From the NCBI RefSeq assembly GCF_003182485.1, contig NZ_QGTX01000001.1, positions 868,001 to 932,000 on the forward strand: a stretch of 64,000 nucleotides of DNA, written 5' to 3'. The DNA is from Geodermatophilus normandii. Its GTDB lineage: Bacteria; Actinomycetota; Actinomycetes; Mycobacteriales; Geodermatophilaceae. The notes beneath the pieces were generated by a model. It searched no databases and had not been told where the DNA came from. It worked only from the letters and a program-made list of their open reading frames with translations. The position numbers and the translations under genes are program-made. Every line of letters begins with the position of its first letter. Within the stretch, counting starts at the first letter, position 1. Below are positions 34,326 through 42,831 of this stretch, piece after piece.

Positions 34326-35225
34326 ATGCGGCGGACATTTGCACTCGGAGCGCTGGTCGCTGTGGCCGTCAGTGTATTCGCAGGTGGGTCGGCGAACGCC
34401 TGCCTGCGCTTTAGTTGCCCTGAGCCTGAGGTGTCTTTAGGTGCGGGCGTCCTGAATGCTGCCTATGTCGCATACACGGAGGGTGGGCTTGCCGCCAACA
34501 ACGCCGCGCCAGCCGACCATCCGTGGACCTATCTGTTGTCGCCGCCTTGCGGATTGGCAGTGAGCAATGGCGACGTCTGCGGGGACAACGACGACCGTGT
34601 CTGCCCTGCTCCGCCAGGGCGCATCGCCCGGGACATGGTGGTGCAGCAGCGACGTCTCATGCTGTCGACGGGGACGACCATCGACGGGGTCTATGCGGTA
34701 GCGGGCTCACCGGCGGGCACGGCCGTGGGGATCTGGGAGGTCTTCGGTCGGACCTGCGTGGACATCACCGACCTCAACCCGCCGCCGTCGCCGGACGAGG
34801 TGTTCCGCTACTTCCAGACCCTCCCCCTGCCGACGCTGGCCACCCGCCAGCAGCCACCCGGCAACGCGCTGGTCGGCCTCCCCGTCGTCTTCTACGCCGA
34901 CGGCCCGACCGGCCAGGACTTCACCCTCGACATCCGCGGCTTCACCGTCGAGATCACCGCGACCGCCGAGTCCTTCACCTGGCACACCGGCGACGGCACC
35001 GACCTCACCACCACCGACCCCGGCGCCCCGTACCCGCACCAGACGATCACCCACGACTACGCGGCCGGCACCTACACGGCGTCGCTGACCACCACGTGGA
35101 GCGGCACGTTCCGGGTCGACGGCAGCGCCGACGTCGCGGTGCCCGGGACGACGACGACCGAGGGCGCACCCGTCACCTTCGCCGTCGTCGAGGCCCGCGC
35201 GGTCCTCACCGACCCCTACGACTGA
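34326..35225 (+). CDS. Secreted protein of unknown function with a PKD-like C-terminal domain
   Basis: A 299-residue exported protein. The signal peptide is about 26 residues (ALGALVAVAVSVFAGGSANA). Several Cys residues occur near residues 26-105, probably as disulphides. The C-terminal 100 residues are beta-rich: VEITATAESFTWHTGDGTD and PHQTITHDYAAGTYTASLTT resemble a PKD/polycystin-type fold. The first half shares the low-GC codon use of the preceding lipoprotein gene, but from about 34700 the composition returns to the local high GC. It pairs with the lipoprotein. The 3' end overlaps the convergent membrane-protein gene by 20 bases. Confidence 0.7.
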   Translation: MRRTFALGALVAVAVSVFAGGSANACLRFSCPEPEVSLGAGVLNAAYVAYTEGGLAANNAAPADHPWTYLLSPPCGLAVSNGDVCGDNDDRVCPAPPGRIARDMVVQQRRLMLSTGTTIDGVYAVAGSPAGTAVGIWEVFGRTCVDITDLNPPPSPDEVFRYFQTLPLPTLATRQQPPGNALVGLPVVFYADGPTGQDFTLDIRGFTVEITATAESFTWHTGDGTDLTTTDPGAPYPHQTITHDYAAGTYTASLTTTWSGTFRVDGSADVAVPGTTTTEGAPVTFAVVEARAVLTDPYD

Positions 35226-35883
35226 CCCCGGACCGGACCACCGCCAGCACCGCCAGCGACGCCAGCGCCTCCCCCAGCTCCTCGACGAAGGTGGCCGACG
35301 ACGCGGAGAGAACCCCGACGTCGTCCTGCACCGCCTCGACCAGGCCGGTGAGCGCGTCGAGGCCCAGTGCGGCCAGCGCGTAGCCGGCGAACGCGGCCAC
35401 CACCCGGGTGCCCGCGGCGACTCCCCACGCCCGCCCCGCCGCGGCGAGCAGCGCGAGCGACGGCACCGCGACGGCGAGGCCGAGGACCAGCGTGGCCGCC
35501 GGGGAGGTCTCCGACTCCACCGCCGAGTGCGCGCTCTGCAGCTTCAGGGCCGCCAGCACCAGTGCCGCCCCGGCGACGCCCACCCACCACAGCCGCACGC
35601 GGCCCCGGGCGGACCGGCCACCGACCCCCGCCACGACGCCGGCCGCCGCGAGGACCCCGGTGGTGAACGACCGCGGCAGCCCGCCGACCGCGTCGAGGGA
35701 GAGCAGGTGGCGCACGGCCGGCGCCGAGCAGTGCCCGAGCCCGCAGCTCAGCCGCACGGCGAAGGCGGCCCCGAACAGGACGACCGCCGCCACGACGAGG
35801 AGCACCCACCAGGCGGTCCGCCGCTCGGGAGGGGCCGCCGGCTGCACCCGCTGATCATCTCCCGCCCCGGAGCCCGGCCGCAC
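35206..35883 (-). CDS. Hypothetical membrane protein
   Basis: Not recognised beyond its architecture. The 225 residues contain about six hydrophobic helices (for example WWVLLVVAAVVLFGAAFAV, LWWVGVAGAALVLAAL, LVLGLAVAVPSLALLAAAG), one loop with two Cys (LSCGLGHCSAPAVRHLLS), and a C-terminal acidic amphipathic segment (ATFVEELGEALASLAVLAVV). The Cys pair faces the same loop and could form a disulphide. GTG at 35883 gives the longest form; a GTG at 35847 with GGGAG upstream would remove 12 residues and is equally plausible. It is convergent with, and overlaps, the secreted protein gene. Confidence 0.6.
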   Translation of the reverse strand: MRPGSGAGDDQRVQPAAPPERRTAWWVLLVVAAVVLFGAAFAVRLSCGLGHCSAPAVRHLLSLDAVGGLPRSFTTGVLAAAGVVAGVGGRSARGRVRLWWVGVAGAALVLAALKLQSAHSAVESETSPAATLVLGLAVAVPSLALLAAAGRAWGVAAGTRVVAAFAGYALAALGLDALTGLVEAVQDDVGVLSASSATFVEELGEALASLAVLAVVRSGVSRRGR

Positions 35884-35990
35884 TGACCGAGCAGAGTGAC
35901 GTGTCGATCACTAGGTTTCGACCAGGGTGTCCCGTACCGCAGCGCGGGCATGGGACACGCAGAAGGTCCCATCGACGGAAGAGGTCACCC

Positions 35991-36536
35991 ATGTTGGTCC
36001 GCCGGATCGCCCGGCCCCTGCTCGCGTCGTCGTTCATCTACGGCGGCATCGACACCCTGCGCAACCCGCAGACCCGGGTCCCGGGGGCCAGGCCGGTGGT
36101 CGAGCAGATCACGAAGACGGCGGACGAGCAGCTGCCCGTGCAGGTGCCGCGCGACGTCGAGCAGTGGGTCCGGATCGACGCCGGGATCAAGGTCGGCGCC
36201 GGCTCGCTGTTCGCCCTCGGCAAGCTCCCCCGCCTGAGCGCCCTCGCGCTGGCCGCCAGCGTCGTCCCGACGACGCTGGCCGGGCACCGCTTCTGGGAGC
36301 ACGAGGACCCCGAGGAGCGCTTCGGCCAGCTGTCGAACTTCCTCAAGAACGCCGGCCTGCTCGGCGGGCTGCTGATCGCGGCCGTCGACACCGAGGGCCG
36401 CCCGTCGGTGGGCTACCGCGCCAAGCGCGCCGCCAAGCGCGCCGCGGACTCGACGGAGAAGAGCTACGAGAAGGCGAGCAGGCGCGCGGCCAGGGCGCAG
36501 AAGAAGGCCGCCAGGAAGGCGAGGAAGGCCAGCTGA
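35991..36536 (+). CDS. DoxX-family membrane protein
   Basis: A 181-residue protein with four membrane-associated segments: RPLLASSFIYGGIDTLRNP, DAGIKVGAGSLFALGKLP, LALAASVVPTTLAGH and NAGLLGGLLIAAVDT. The HRFWEHEDPEERFGQLSNFLKN loop is characteristic of actinobacterial DoxX proteins. The C-terminus is a long Lys/Arg/Ala helix (about 40 residues) likely in the cytoplasm. DoxX proteins are small quinone-linked or redox membrane proteins; the exact role is unclear. The start has GAGG upstream. The stop TGA overlaps a CTG that probably begins the PHP gene. Confidence 0.85.
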   Translation: MLVRRIARPLLASSFIYGGIDTLRNPQTRVPGARPVVEQITKTADEQLPVQVPRDVEQWVRIDAGIKVGAGSLFALGKLPRLSALALAASVVPTTLAGHRFWEHEDPEERFGQLSNFLKNAGLLGGLLIAAVDTEGRPSVGYRAKRAAKRAADSTEKSYEKASRRAARAQKKAARKARKAS

Positions 36537-37585
36537 GCACGCCCCTGGGGCCCGCGGCCGCGCTCCGGAGGATCGCCTTCCTCCTGGAGCGCGCCCGCGA
36601 GCCCACGCACCGGGTGGCCGCGTTCCGCACCGCGGCCGCCGTCGTCGACGCGCTCCCCGAGGGCGAGCTCGACCGGCGGATCCGCACCCGGACGCTGACC
36701 GACCTGCGCGGCATCGGCCCCAAGACCGGCGCCGCGATCGTGCAGGCGCACGCCGGCGAGGTCCCCGAGTACCTCGCCCGGCTCGAGGAGGCCTACTCCG
36801 AGCTCGTGCCGCTCGCCGACGACGTCGCGGAGTTCCGCAGCGCCCTGCGCGGCGACCTGCACACGCACTCGGACTGGTCCGACGGCGGCAGCCCGATCCG
36901 CGAGATGGCCGAGGCGGCGATCGCGCTCGGCCACGAGTACATGGCGCTCACCGACCACTCGCCGCGGCTGACCGTCGCCAACGGGCTGACGGCGGAGCGG
37001 CTGGAGCGCCAGCTCGACGTCGTCGCCGAGCTCAACGAGGAGCTCAGCCCCTTCCGGATCCTCACCGGCATCGAGTGCGACATCCACCTCGACGGCAGCC
37101 TCGACCAGACGGACGAACTGCTCGGCCGGCTCGACGTCGTGGTGGCCAGCGTCCACTCCGACCTGCGCGCGGAGTCCGCCGCCATGACCGCCCGGATGCT
37201 GGCCGCCGTCGCCAACCCGCACACCGACGTCCTGGGGCACTGCACCGGGCGGTTGCTCATCCCGCGCGAGCAGCGGGAGGGACGGCGGCAGCGGCCGCGA
37301 CCGGAGAGCGCCTTCGACGCCGAGGCCGTGTTCAGCGCCTGCGTCGAGCACGGCACCGCCGTCGAGATCAACTCGCGCCCGGAGCGGCTGGACCCGCCGC
37401 TGCGACTGCTCTCCCTCGCCGTGGAGCTGGGCTGCTCGTTCTCCATCGACACCGACGCGCACGCACCCGGCCAGCTCGACTGGCAGGACAACGGCTGCGA
37501 GCGCGCGGTCGAGACCGGCGTCGACGTCGACCGGGTGGTCAACACCTGGACCGCCGACGAGCTGCTGGACTGGACCGCCGGCTAG
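36533..37585 (+). CDS. PHP-domain protein with helix-hairpin-helix N-terminus (PolX-like phosphoesterase)
   Basis: A 350-residue protein. The N-terminal 100 residues are PolX-like: ALRRIAFLLERAREPTHRVA and TDLRGIGPKTGAAIVQA, a helix-hairpin-helix motif. The PHP phosphoesterase domain follows: DLHTHSDWSDGGSPIREM (first metal ligands), ALTDHSPRL, GIECDIHLDGS, VVASVHSDLR, DVLGHCTGR and SIDTDAHAP. These His and Asp residues bind a trinuclear metal centre. No ATG or GTG precedes the conserved N-terminus; a CTG at 36533 overlaps the DoxX stop (CTGA) with GAGGAAGG upstream and is the most likely start, a rare choice. Confidence 0.85.
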   Translation: MSTPLGPAAALRRIAFLLERAREPTHRVAAFRTAAAVVDALPEGELDRRIRTRTLTDLRGIGPKTGAAIVQAHAGEVPEYLARLEEAYSELVPLADDVAEFRSALRGDLHTHSDWSDGGSPIREMAEAAIALGHEYMALTDHSPRLTVANGLTAERLERQLDVVAELNEELSPFRILTGIECDIHLDGSLDQTDELLGRLDVVVASVHSDLRAESAAMTARMLAAVANPHTDVLGHCTGRLLIPREQREGRRQRPRPESAFDAEAVFSACVEHGTAVEINSRPERLDPPLRLLSLAVELGCSFSIDTDAHAPGQLDWQDNGCERAVETGVDVDRVVNTWTADELLDWTAG

Positions 37586-37649
37586 CGATCGTCGAGTCCG
37601 CGGAGGACCGGGCCGGCCGTCCGCGTGCTCGCCTCCTGGGCCGCGTGCC

Positions 37650-40172
37650 TTAGGGTCCCTCGCGGGCGTCGAGTTCCTCTCGCACCCCGGCAGCCACCTC
37701 GAGGACGTGCGGTGCACGCAGGAGGCCGAGGTGGTCGGTGCTGATCCGACGGACGTCGAGGTCCCCGGTGAGCAGTGCCGACCACCACGCCGGGTCGTCG
37801 GTGTTCTCGTCCGAGAGGTAGACCAGCGCCGGTCCGGCCCAGGGCGCCGGCCGGTGGAACCGGGCCACCCGGGCGCCCTGCTGGTGGAAGACCTCGGTCC
37901 GCACGGCGGGCTCGTACCGGAGGATCCCCGCCCCGAGGATCCGGAGCCGGGTCCCCCACAACTCGCGCCGGGCGACGGGCCCAGCGTCAGGACCCATGGT
38001 GCGGGGCGCGTCGTCCGGCTTGGCGGCCGGTGGCAGGAACGTGTCGAGCAGGGTCAGCAGCGACACCGGCCGTCCCCGCTCGCCGAGCAACTGGGCCACC
38101 CGCAGGGCCACGAGACCCCCCAGCGAGTGCCCGACCAGGGCCACCGGCCCCTGGGGCGCCGCCTGCTCGACGATCCGCAGCGCCCGGCGAGCTGCCCGGC
38201 CGACGGTCCAGTCCGGCAGGCCCCGCTCCTCGAAGCCGTGCGACTGGATGGCGCTGACCCCGCGGTCCGGGCCCAGGCCCGCGGCGAAGGACTCGAAGAA
38301 CGCCGCCGCGCCACCGGCGCCGGCGAAGCAGAACACCGGCGCGCGGCACCCCGGCGGTCGCAGCCGCACCAGGCCGTCGGAGCGGGGCAGCCGTCCCTCG
38401 GCCGCGGCCCGGTCCACCAGTGCGGCGAACTGCTCCAAGTTGGGGTTCTCCGCGAGGTTGGCGGTGGTCAACCGCCGGCCGAGGTCGCCGTGCGCCCGTT
38501 CGAGCATCTCCTCGACGCTCAGCGAGTCCCCGCCCAGGGCGGTGAAGCTCTCATCCCGCCCGACGCGGTCGAGCCGGAGGATCTCCGCCCAGATCCGCTC
38601 CAGCCGCCGCTCCGTCGGGGTGACCGGCGGGATCGGCTCGGGGCGCGGCGGCGGCGCGGGCAGCGCGCGGACGTCGACCTTGCCGCGCTCGTTGCGCGGG
38701 AGCTCGGCCACGAGCACGATGTCGCGCGGGACCATGTAGTCCGGCAGCGACCGGCCGGTGTCGGCCCGCAGGGCCGCCGGGGACGGCGTCCGGCGAGTCG
38801 GCACCGGCACCACCCAGGCCACCAGCCGCTGCTCGCCGGTGTCCTCGGGGACCGCGCGGACGACGACGTCGAGCACGTCGGGGAGCACGCGCATCGCGGT
38901 CTCGACGTCCGCGGGCTCGACGAGGTAACCGCGGATCTTGGCCGCGTCGTCGACCCGTCCCCGGAGGACCAGCGTGCCCTCGGCGTCGATCTGCGCGCGG
39001 TCGCCGGAGCGGTACCGCGTGCGCCCGTCCGGCAGCGGGGTGAAGCGGTCGACCAGGGCGGCCGGCTCCCGCCAGTAACCACCCGGCAGGTACGCCGACG
39101 TGACGACCATCGTGCCCACCGTGCCGGCGGGGACCTCGGCGCCGTCCTCATCGACGACCGCCACCTCCCGGGTGGGCACCGGGAGGCCGGCCGGGAGGGG
39201 ACCGTCGGGGACGGCCTGACCGGGGAGGACCTCGTAGGTCGCCAGCATCCCGGTCTCCGAGGAGCCCAGCCAGTTCAGGAAGCGCCCGTGCACGTGCCGC
39301 AGCGCGGCGGTGGCGTCGGACCCGAAGACCTTCTCACCGCACGTGGTCACCAGGCGCACGCCCGGCAGCACCTCCTCCGGCCCGAGCGCGCCCACGACGG
39401 CCCGCAGGAGTGACGGCGTCGCGTGCAGCGTGGTGATCCGCCTGTGCAGCAGCCAGTCGGCTAGCTCGCGGCGACCCATCGACCGCGGGTCCTGCACGCA
39501 GAGCGTGGCGCCGTTGAGCAGAGCCATGACGACCAGTTCCTGCCCGGCGGCGAAGGCCTGTGGCAGGATCAGCGACACCCGGTCGCTGGGGCCGATACCG
39601 AACCTCACCCGGCCGATGAGGGCCGTCGACAGCATCGTGGCGTGCCGGAGCACCACGCCCTTTGGCTCCCCGGTGCTGCCGGAGGTGAAGACGATGGTGG
39701 CGGGGTCGTCGAGGGTAACGGCCGGCCGGGAAGCCGGCTCGGCGCCCGTGCCGGGCCGGAGGGAGCGCAGCGGGCAGACGTCGGACAGCACCCCGGCGTC
39801 CCGGCGCTCGTCGTCGGCCAGCACGAGGCGCAGCCCCGCCCGGGACGCCACCTGCGCGAGCCGGCCCTCGGGCTGCCACACGTCCAGGACGACGCAGGGC
39901 CGCCCCGCCATGACGACGCCGAGCATGGCGACGACGCTGTCCACGCCCTGCTCGGCGAGCACGCCGACCGGACCGGCCGACCCCAGACCGGCGAGGTCAC
40001 CGGCTACGTGGCGGACGGCGGTCATCAGGTCGCGGTAGGTCAGGGAGCCGTGCCCGGACTCGATCGCGACGGCATCCCCCAGGACGGCAGCGACCTCCTC
40101 CAGCCGGTCGACGATTCCGAGGTGTGGGCCGGGGAGCTCGAGTTCCGGCAGCCCGGGCACCAGTTCAGCCAT
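37650..40172 (-). CDS. A-T-TE nonribosomal-peptide-synthetase-like protein 1
   Basis: An 840-residue single-module synthetase with adenylation, carrier and thioesterase domains and no condensation domain. Adenylation motifs are IVFTSGSTGEPKG (about 161), GSSETG, YRSGDRAQ, RVDDAAKIRGYLVEP and RNERGKVD (Lys498). The carrier motif is ALGGDSLS with phosphopantetheine Ser550. The thioesterase has VGHSLGG (Ser683), LLDTFLP (Asp710) and STDHLGL (His814). Where amino-acid-activating domains have FDAS after the A4 strand, this protein reads AFAAGQE, so the Asp that binds the amino group is absent by my eye alignment. It may therefore load a keto, hydroxy or aryl acid. ATG at 40172 follows GAGGAAGG. 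Confidence 0.88.
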   Translation of the reverse strand: MAELVPGLPELELPGPHLGIVDRLEEVAAVLGDAVAIESGHGSLTYRDLMTAVRHVAGDLAGLGSAGPVGVLAEQGVDSVVAMLGVVMAGRPCVVLDVWQPEGRLAQVASRAGLRLVLADDERRDAGVLSDVCPLRSLRPGTGAEPASRPAVTLDDPATIVFTSGSTGEPKGVVLRHATMLSTALIGRVRFGIGPSDRVSLILPQAFAAGQELVVMALLNGATLCVQDPRSMGRRELADWLLHRRITTLHATPSLLRAVVGALGPEEVLPGVRLVTTCGEKVFGSDATAALRHVHGRFLNWLGSSETGMLATYEVLPGQAVPDGPLPAGLPVPTREVAVVDEDGAEVPAGTVGTMVVTSAYLPGGYWREPAALVDRFTPLPDGRTRYRSGDRAQIDAEGTLVLRGRVDDAAKIRGYLVEPADVETAMRVLPDVLDVVVRAVPEDTGEQRLVAWVVPVPTRRTPSPAALRADTGRSLPDYMVPRDIVLVAELPRNERGKVDVRALPAPPPRPEPIPPVTPTERRLERIWAEILRLDRVGRDESFTALGGDSLSVEEMLERAHGDLGRRLTTANLAENPNLEQFAALVDRAAAEGRLPRSDGLVRLRPPGCRAPVFCFAGAGGAAAFFESFAAGLGPDRGVSAIQSHGFEERGLPDWTVGRAARRALRIVEQAAPQGPVALVGHSLGGLVALRVAQLLGERGRPVSLLTLLDTFLPPAAKPDDAPRTMGPDAGPVARRELWGTRLRILGAGILRYEPAVRTEVFHQQGARVARFHRPAPWAGPALVYLSDENTDDPAWWSALLTGDLDVRRISTDHLGLLRAPHVLEVAAGVREELDAREGP

Positions 40173-40553
40173 CAACTCGCCTTCCTCGACGGACAGGCCC
40201 ACTGCCCCCGGGTGCAGGCAGGCCGAGCCACCAGGGTCCGGTGGAGCTCCGGACATCGAAGGTAGCCGAGTGCAACAGACCGGCATCCCGGCGATCGCCC
40301 CACCGGGTCACGCACACCCGTTACCCGGGCCGTCGGCGTCGGGTGCGGCTGCGCACCACCTCCAGCGCGTGCCCCGCGCGTCCCGCTCGGGCACCTCGCC
40401 ATCGGTGACCGCTGCGGCCGGAGCTGCAACGCATCGCCGACCTGCACGGGAGCGGGGACAGCCGCTGTCCGACCCGCGGTGCACCGGGCGGGGTACTCGG
40501 CGGCTCCTGCCGTCGAGGGTCCGCCGCCCGCGACCGCGGTCAGCGACTGCCGG
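40173..40553. other. Long intergenic region upstream of the first A-T-TE gene
   Basis: About 380 bases between the oxidase stop and the A-T-TE gene 1 start, both on the minus strand. I see no convincing gene, repeat or strong hairpin. It probably contains the promoter of the synthetase gene, which implies separate transcription from the oxidase. Confidence 0.5.
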
Positions 40554-41600
40554 CTAACGACCGACGACGGCGCCCGGGTCGAGGTCGGCCGGCGAGGTCG
40601 CGCCGGTGAGCGCCAGTACGTGCCGCAGGTGCGCGGCCAGCGCCTCCAGTGTGGCGGTGACCCCCGCCGCTCCCCCGGCGGCCAGCGCCCAGAGGACCGG
40701 CCGGCCGACGAGGACGGCGTCGGCTCCCAGCGCCAGCGCCACGAGGGCGTCGGTGCCGCTGCGGATCCCGCCGTCGACCAGCACCGGCACGCGGCCGCCC
40801 ACGCCGTCCAGCACGTCCGGCAGCGCGTGCGCACTGGGCACCACCCGGTCCAACTGCCGCCCGCCGTGGGTGGAGACGACGACGCCGGTCGCGCCGGCCT
40901 CGACGCAGCGGGCGGCCTCGTCGCCGCGGAGCACGCCCTTGACCACGACCGGCAGGCCGGAGACCGCGGCCAGCCGGCCGATGGTGTCCGGCGTCATCGA
41001 GGGGTCCTGCTCGGCGGCCTCGCGGGCCACCGCGCCGGGCACCAGGTGCTGCGCGAGGTTGATCAGGTACTCGTCGTCGGGGACGGCGATGCGGACGCCG
41101 GCCACCCGTCCCTTGCGGCCGACGTAGGGGGTGTCGACGGTGAGCACGACCGCGCGCGCACCGGCCGCCGCGGCCCGTGCGACGAGCGCCTCGGTCAGCC
41201 CGCGGTCGCGCATCAGGTAGGCCTGGAACCACCACGGGCCGGTCGCGGCGGCGCCGACCTCCTCCAGGGTCCGCGACGCGCGGGTGGAGACGACGGTCAG
41301 GCACCCGGCGTCTCCGGCGCCCCGCACGGTCGCGCACTCGCCGTCGGGGTGGGCCAGCGCGTGGAACGCCATGGGCGCGACGACGAACGGGGAGGCGGCC
41401 GGCGTGCCGAGCAGCCGGGTGGCCAGGTCGACGCGGGACACGTCGTGCAGCACCCGCGGCCGCAGCCGGAAGTCCCGCCAGGCCGCCTCCGCCTCGCCGA
41501 GGGTCACCTCGTCGCCGGAGCCGGCCTCGTAGTAGTCCCAGATCTCGGGCGGCAGCACCGCGCGCGCCCGCTCGCGGGAGTCGGCCAGCTCCGTCAGCAC
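40554..41600 (-). CDS. FMN-dependent alpha-hydroxy-acid oxidase
   Basis: A 348-residue FMN TIM-barrel enzyme of normal length for glycolate/lactate/mandelate oxidases. Landmarks are PPEIWDYYEAGSGDEVTLGE, SPFVVAPMAFHALAHPDGE, GPWWFQAYLMRDRGLTEALV, LPVVVKGVLRGDEA (flavin Lys), [12 protein letters not shown] (catalytic His and Arg) and LVDGGIRSGTDALVALALGA. It converts a 2-hydroxy acid to a 2-keto acid. Hydroxymandelate oxidases of the hydroxyphenylglycine pathway belong to the same family, so aryl glyoxylates are candidate products. It lies between two A-T-TE synthetases. GTG at 41600 follows GGGAGG. Confidence 0.9.
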   Translation of the reverse strand: MLTELADSRERARAVLPPEIWDYYEAGSGDEVTLGEAEAAWRDFRLRPRVLHDVSRVDLATRLLGTPAASPFVVAPMAFHALAHPDGECATVRGAGDAGCLTVVSTRASRTLEEVGAAATGPWWFQAYLMRDRGLTEALVARAAAAGARAVVLTVDTPYVGRKGRVAGVRIAVPDDEYLINLAQHLVPGAVAREAAEQDPSMTPDTIGRLAAVSGLPVVVKGVLRGDEAARCVEAGATGVVVSTHGGRQLDRVVPSAHALPDVLDGVGGRVPVLVDGGIRSGTDALVALALGADAVLVGRPVLWALAAGGAAGVTATLEALAAHLRHVLALTGATSPADLDPGAVVGR

Positions 41601-41839
41601 GCCGCCTCCCCTCGTCCCGGGCCGGAGCTCCCCGGCGCGGCAGGACAGCGTAGCGACGCCCCGGCCGCCGGTCGACGCCCGAGCGCACGTCGGTGACCCC
41701 AGCACCAGCAGGGGCCGGGACGCCCAGCCGGACCTCGTTGCCAGGGGACGCGGACGGGGTCACGGGGACCATGGGCGCCCGGACAGGGCAGGGAGGCCGT
41801 ACCGTCCGGACCGGACGACGGAGAGGCCACGGGGAGACC

Positions 41840-42763
41840 ATGCCGCGCACTGCACGACCACTGCCGTATCTCACCGCGGGGCTCGTCGTCTTCGCACTGG
41901 CCGTGACCGGCTGCACCGGTACCGCCGCGACGTCCCCTCCCTACCCCGTGAGCACCCGTGTGCTGGACCTGAGCGATCCCTCGCGCTCGACCGATCCGAC
42001 GCCGGAGCAGCGCGGGCTCGATGCCCGTCCCGGTCGCGACCTGCCGACCACCCTCTGGTACCCGAGGACCGGCGAGGGCCCGTTCCCGCTGGTCGTCTTC
42101 AGCCACGGCACGGACGCCTCGCCCGAGGGCTACGAGGAGCTGCTGGAGGCCTGGGCGGCTGCGGGGTTCGTGGTCGCCGCTCCGACCTTCCCGCTCACGT
42201 CCGCGGGGACCGCGGTCATCGAGGAGGACATCGCGAACCAACCGGCCGACGTCTCCTTCGTGCTGACCGAGGTGCTCGCGCTCGGCACGACCGACGGAGA
42301 CCCCCTGGAGAGGCGGATCGACCGCCGGCACGTCGCCGCGGCCGGCCACTCCGCCGGCGCGGCCACCACCTCGGCACTGCTCTTCTCCTGCTGCCTCGAC
42401 GAGCGCGTCACGGCCGAGGTCGTCCTCGCCGGGGGGACCGGCGGTTACCCCACCGACTTCGCCGATGTCGACGTCCCCACGCTGTACGTGCACGGCACCG
42501 ACGACGAGGGCATGAGCATCGACGACGCCCGCGCCCTGTACGAGGCGCAGCCCGGCCGCAAGGCCTTCGTCGAGCTCCCGGGCGGCAGTCACACCGACCC
42601 CTACTCGCGGACGTCCGACCCGTACGCCGCCGCGGTCCGCGCCGTCACCACCGACTTCCTGCGCTGGACCCTCGACGGCGACCGCGCCGCCCTGGCCGAG
42701 TTCGTGATCGACGCCGGCCGTCCCGGCGTGGCCGAGCTGAGGCAGAACGCGCTCTCCGGCTGA
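41840..42763 (+). CDS. Secreted lipoprotein alpha/beta hydrolase (PAF-acetylhydrolase/chlorophyllase-like)
   Basis: A 307-residue exported enzyme. The signal peptide ends with lipobox AVTGC (Cys about 25). The hydrolase fold shows FPLVVFSHGTDASPEGYEEL (oxyanion strand), the nucleophile elbow AAGHSAGAATTSAL with Ser, a Cys-Cys segment (LLFSCCLDERV), DVPTLYVHGTDDEGM (acid) and LPGGSHTDPYSRT (catalytic His). This resembles platelet-activating-factor acetylhydrolase-like or chlorophyllase-like esterases. It is encoded on the opposite strand between the oxidase and the second A-T-TE gene, so its link to that cluster is only positional. The ATG at 41840 follows GGGGAG. Confidence 0.88.
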   Translation: MPRTARPLPYLTAGLVVFALAVTGCTGTAATSPPYPVSTRVLDLSDPSRSTDPTPEQRGLDARPGRDLPTTLWYPRTGEGPFPLVVFSHGTDASPEGYEELLEAWAAAGFVVAAPTFPLTSAGTAVIEEDIANQPADVSFVLTEVLALGTTDGDPLERRIDRRHVAAAGHSAGAATTSALLFSCCLDERVTAEVVLAGGTGGYPTDFADVDVPTLYVHGTDDEGMSIDDARALYEAQPGRKAFVELPGGSHTDPYSRTSDPYAAAVRAVTTDFLRWTLDGDRAALAEFVIDAGRPGVAELRQNALSG

Positions 42764-42831
42764 CCTCGGGCGTCGGCCCCCTCACCCGGACACCGGCGAG
42801 CTGCCCGGCCGGGCTACCGACCCAGGGTGCG

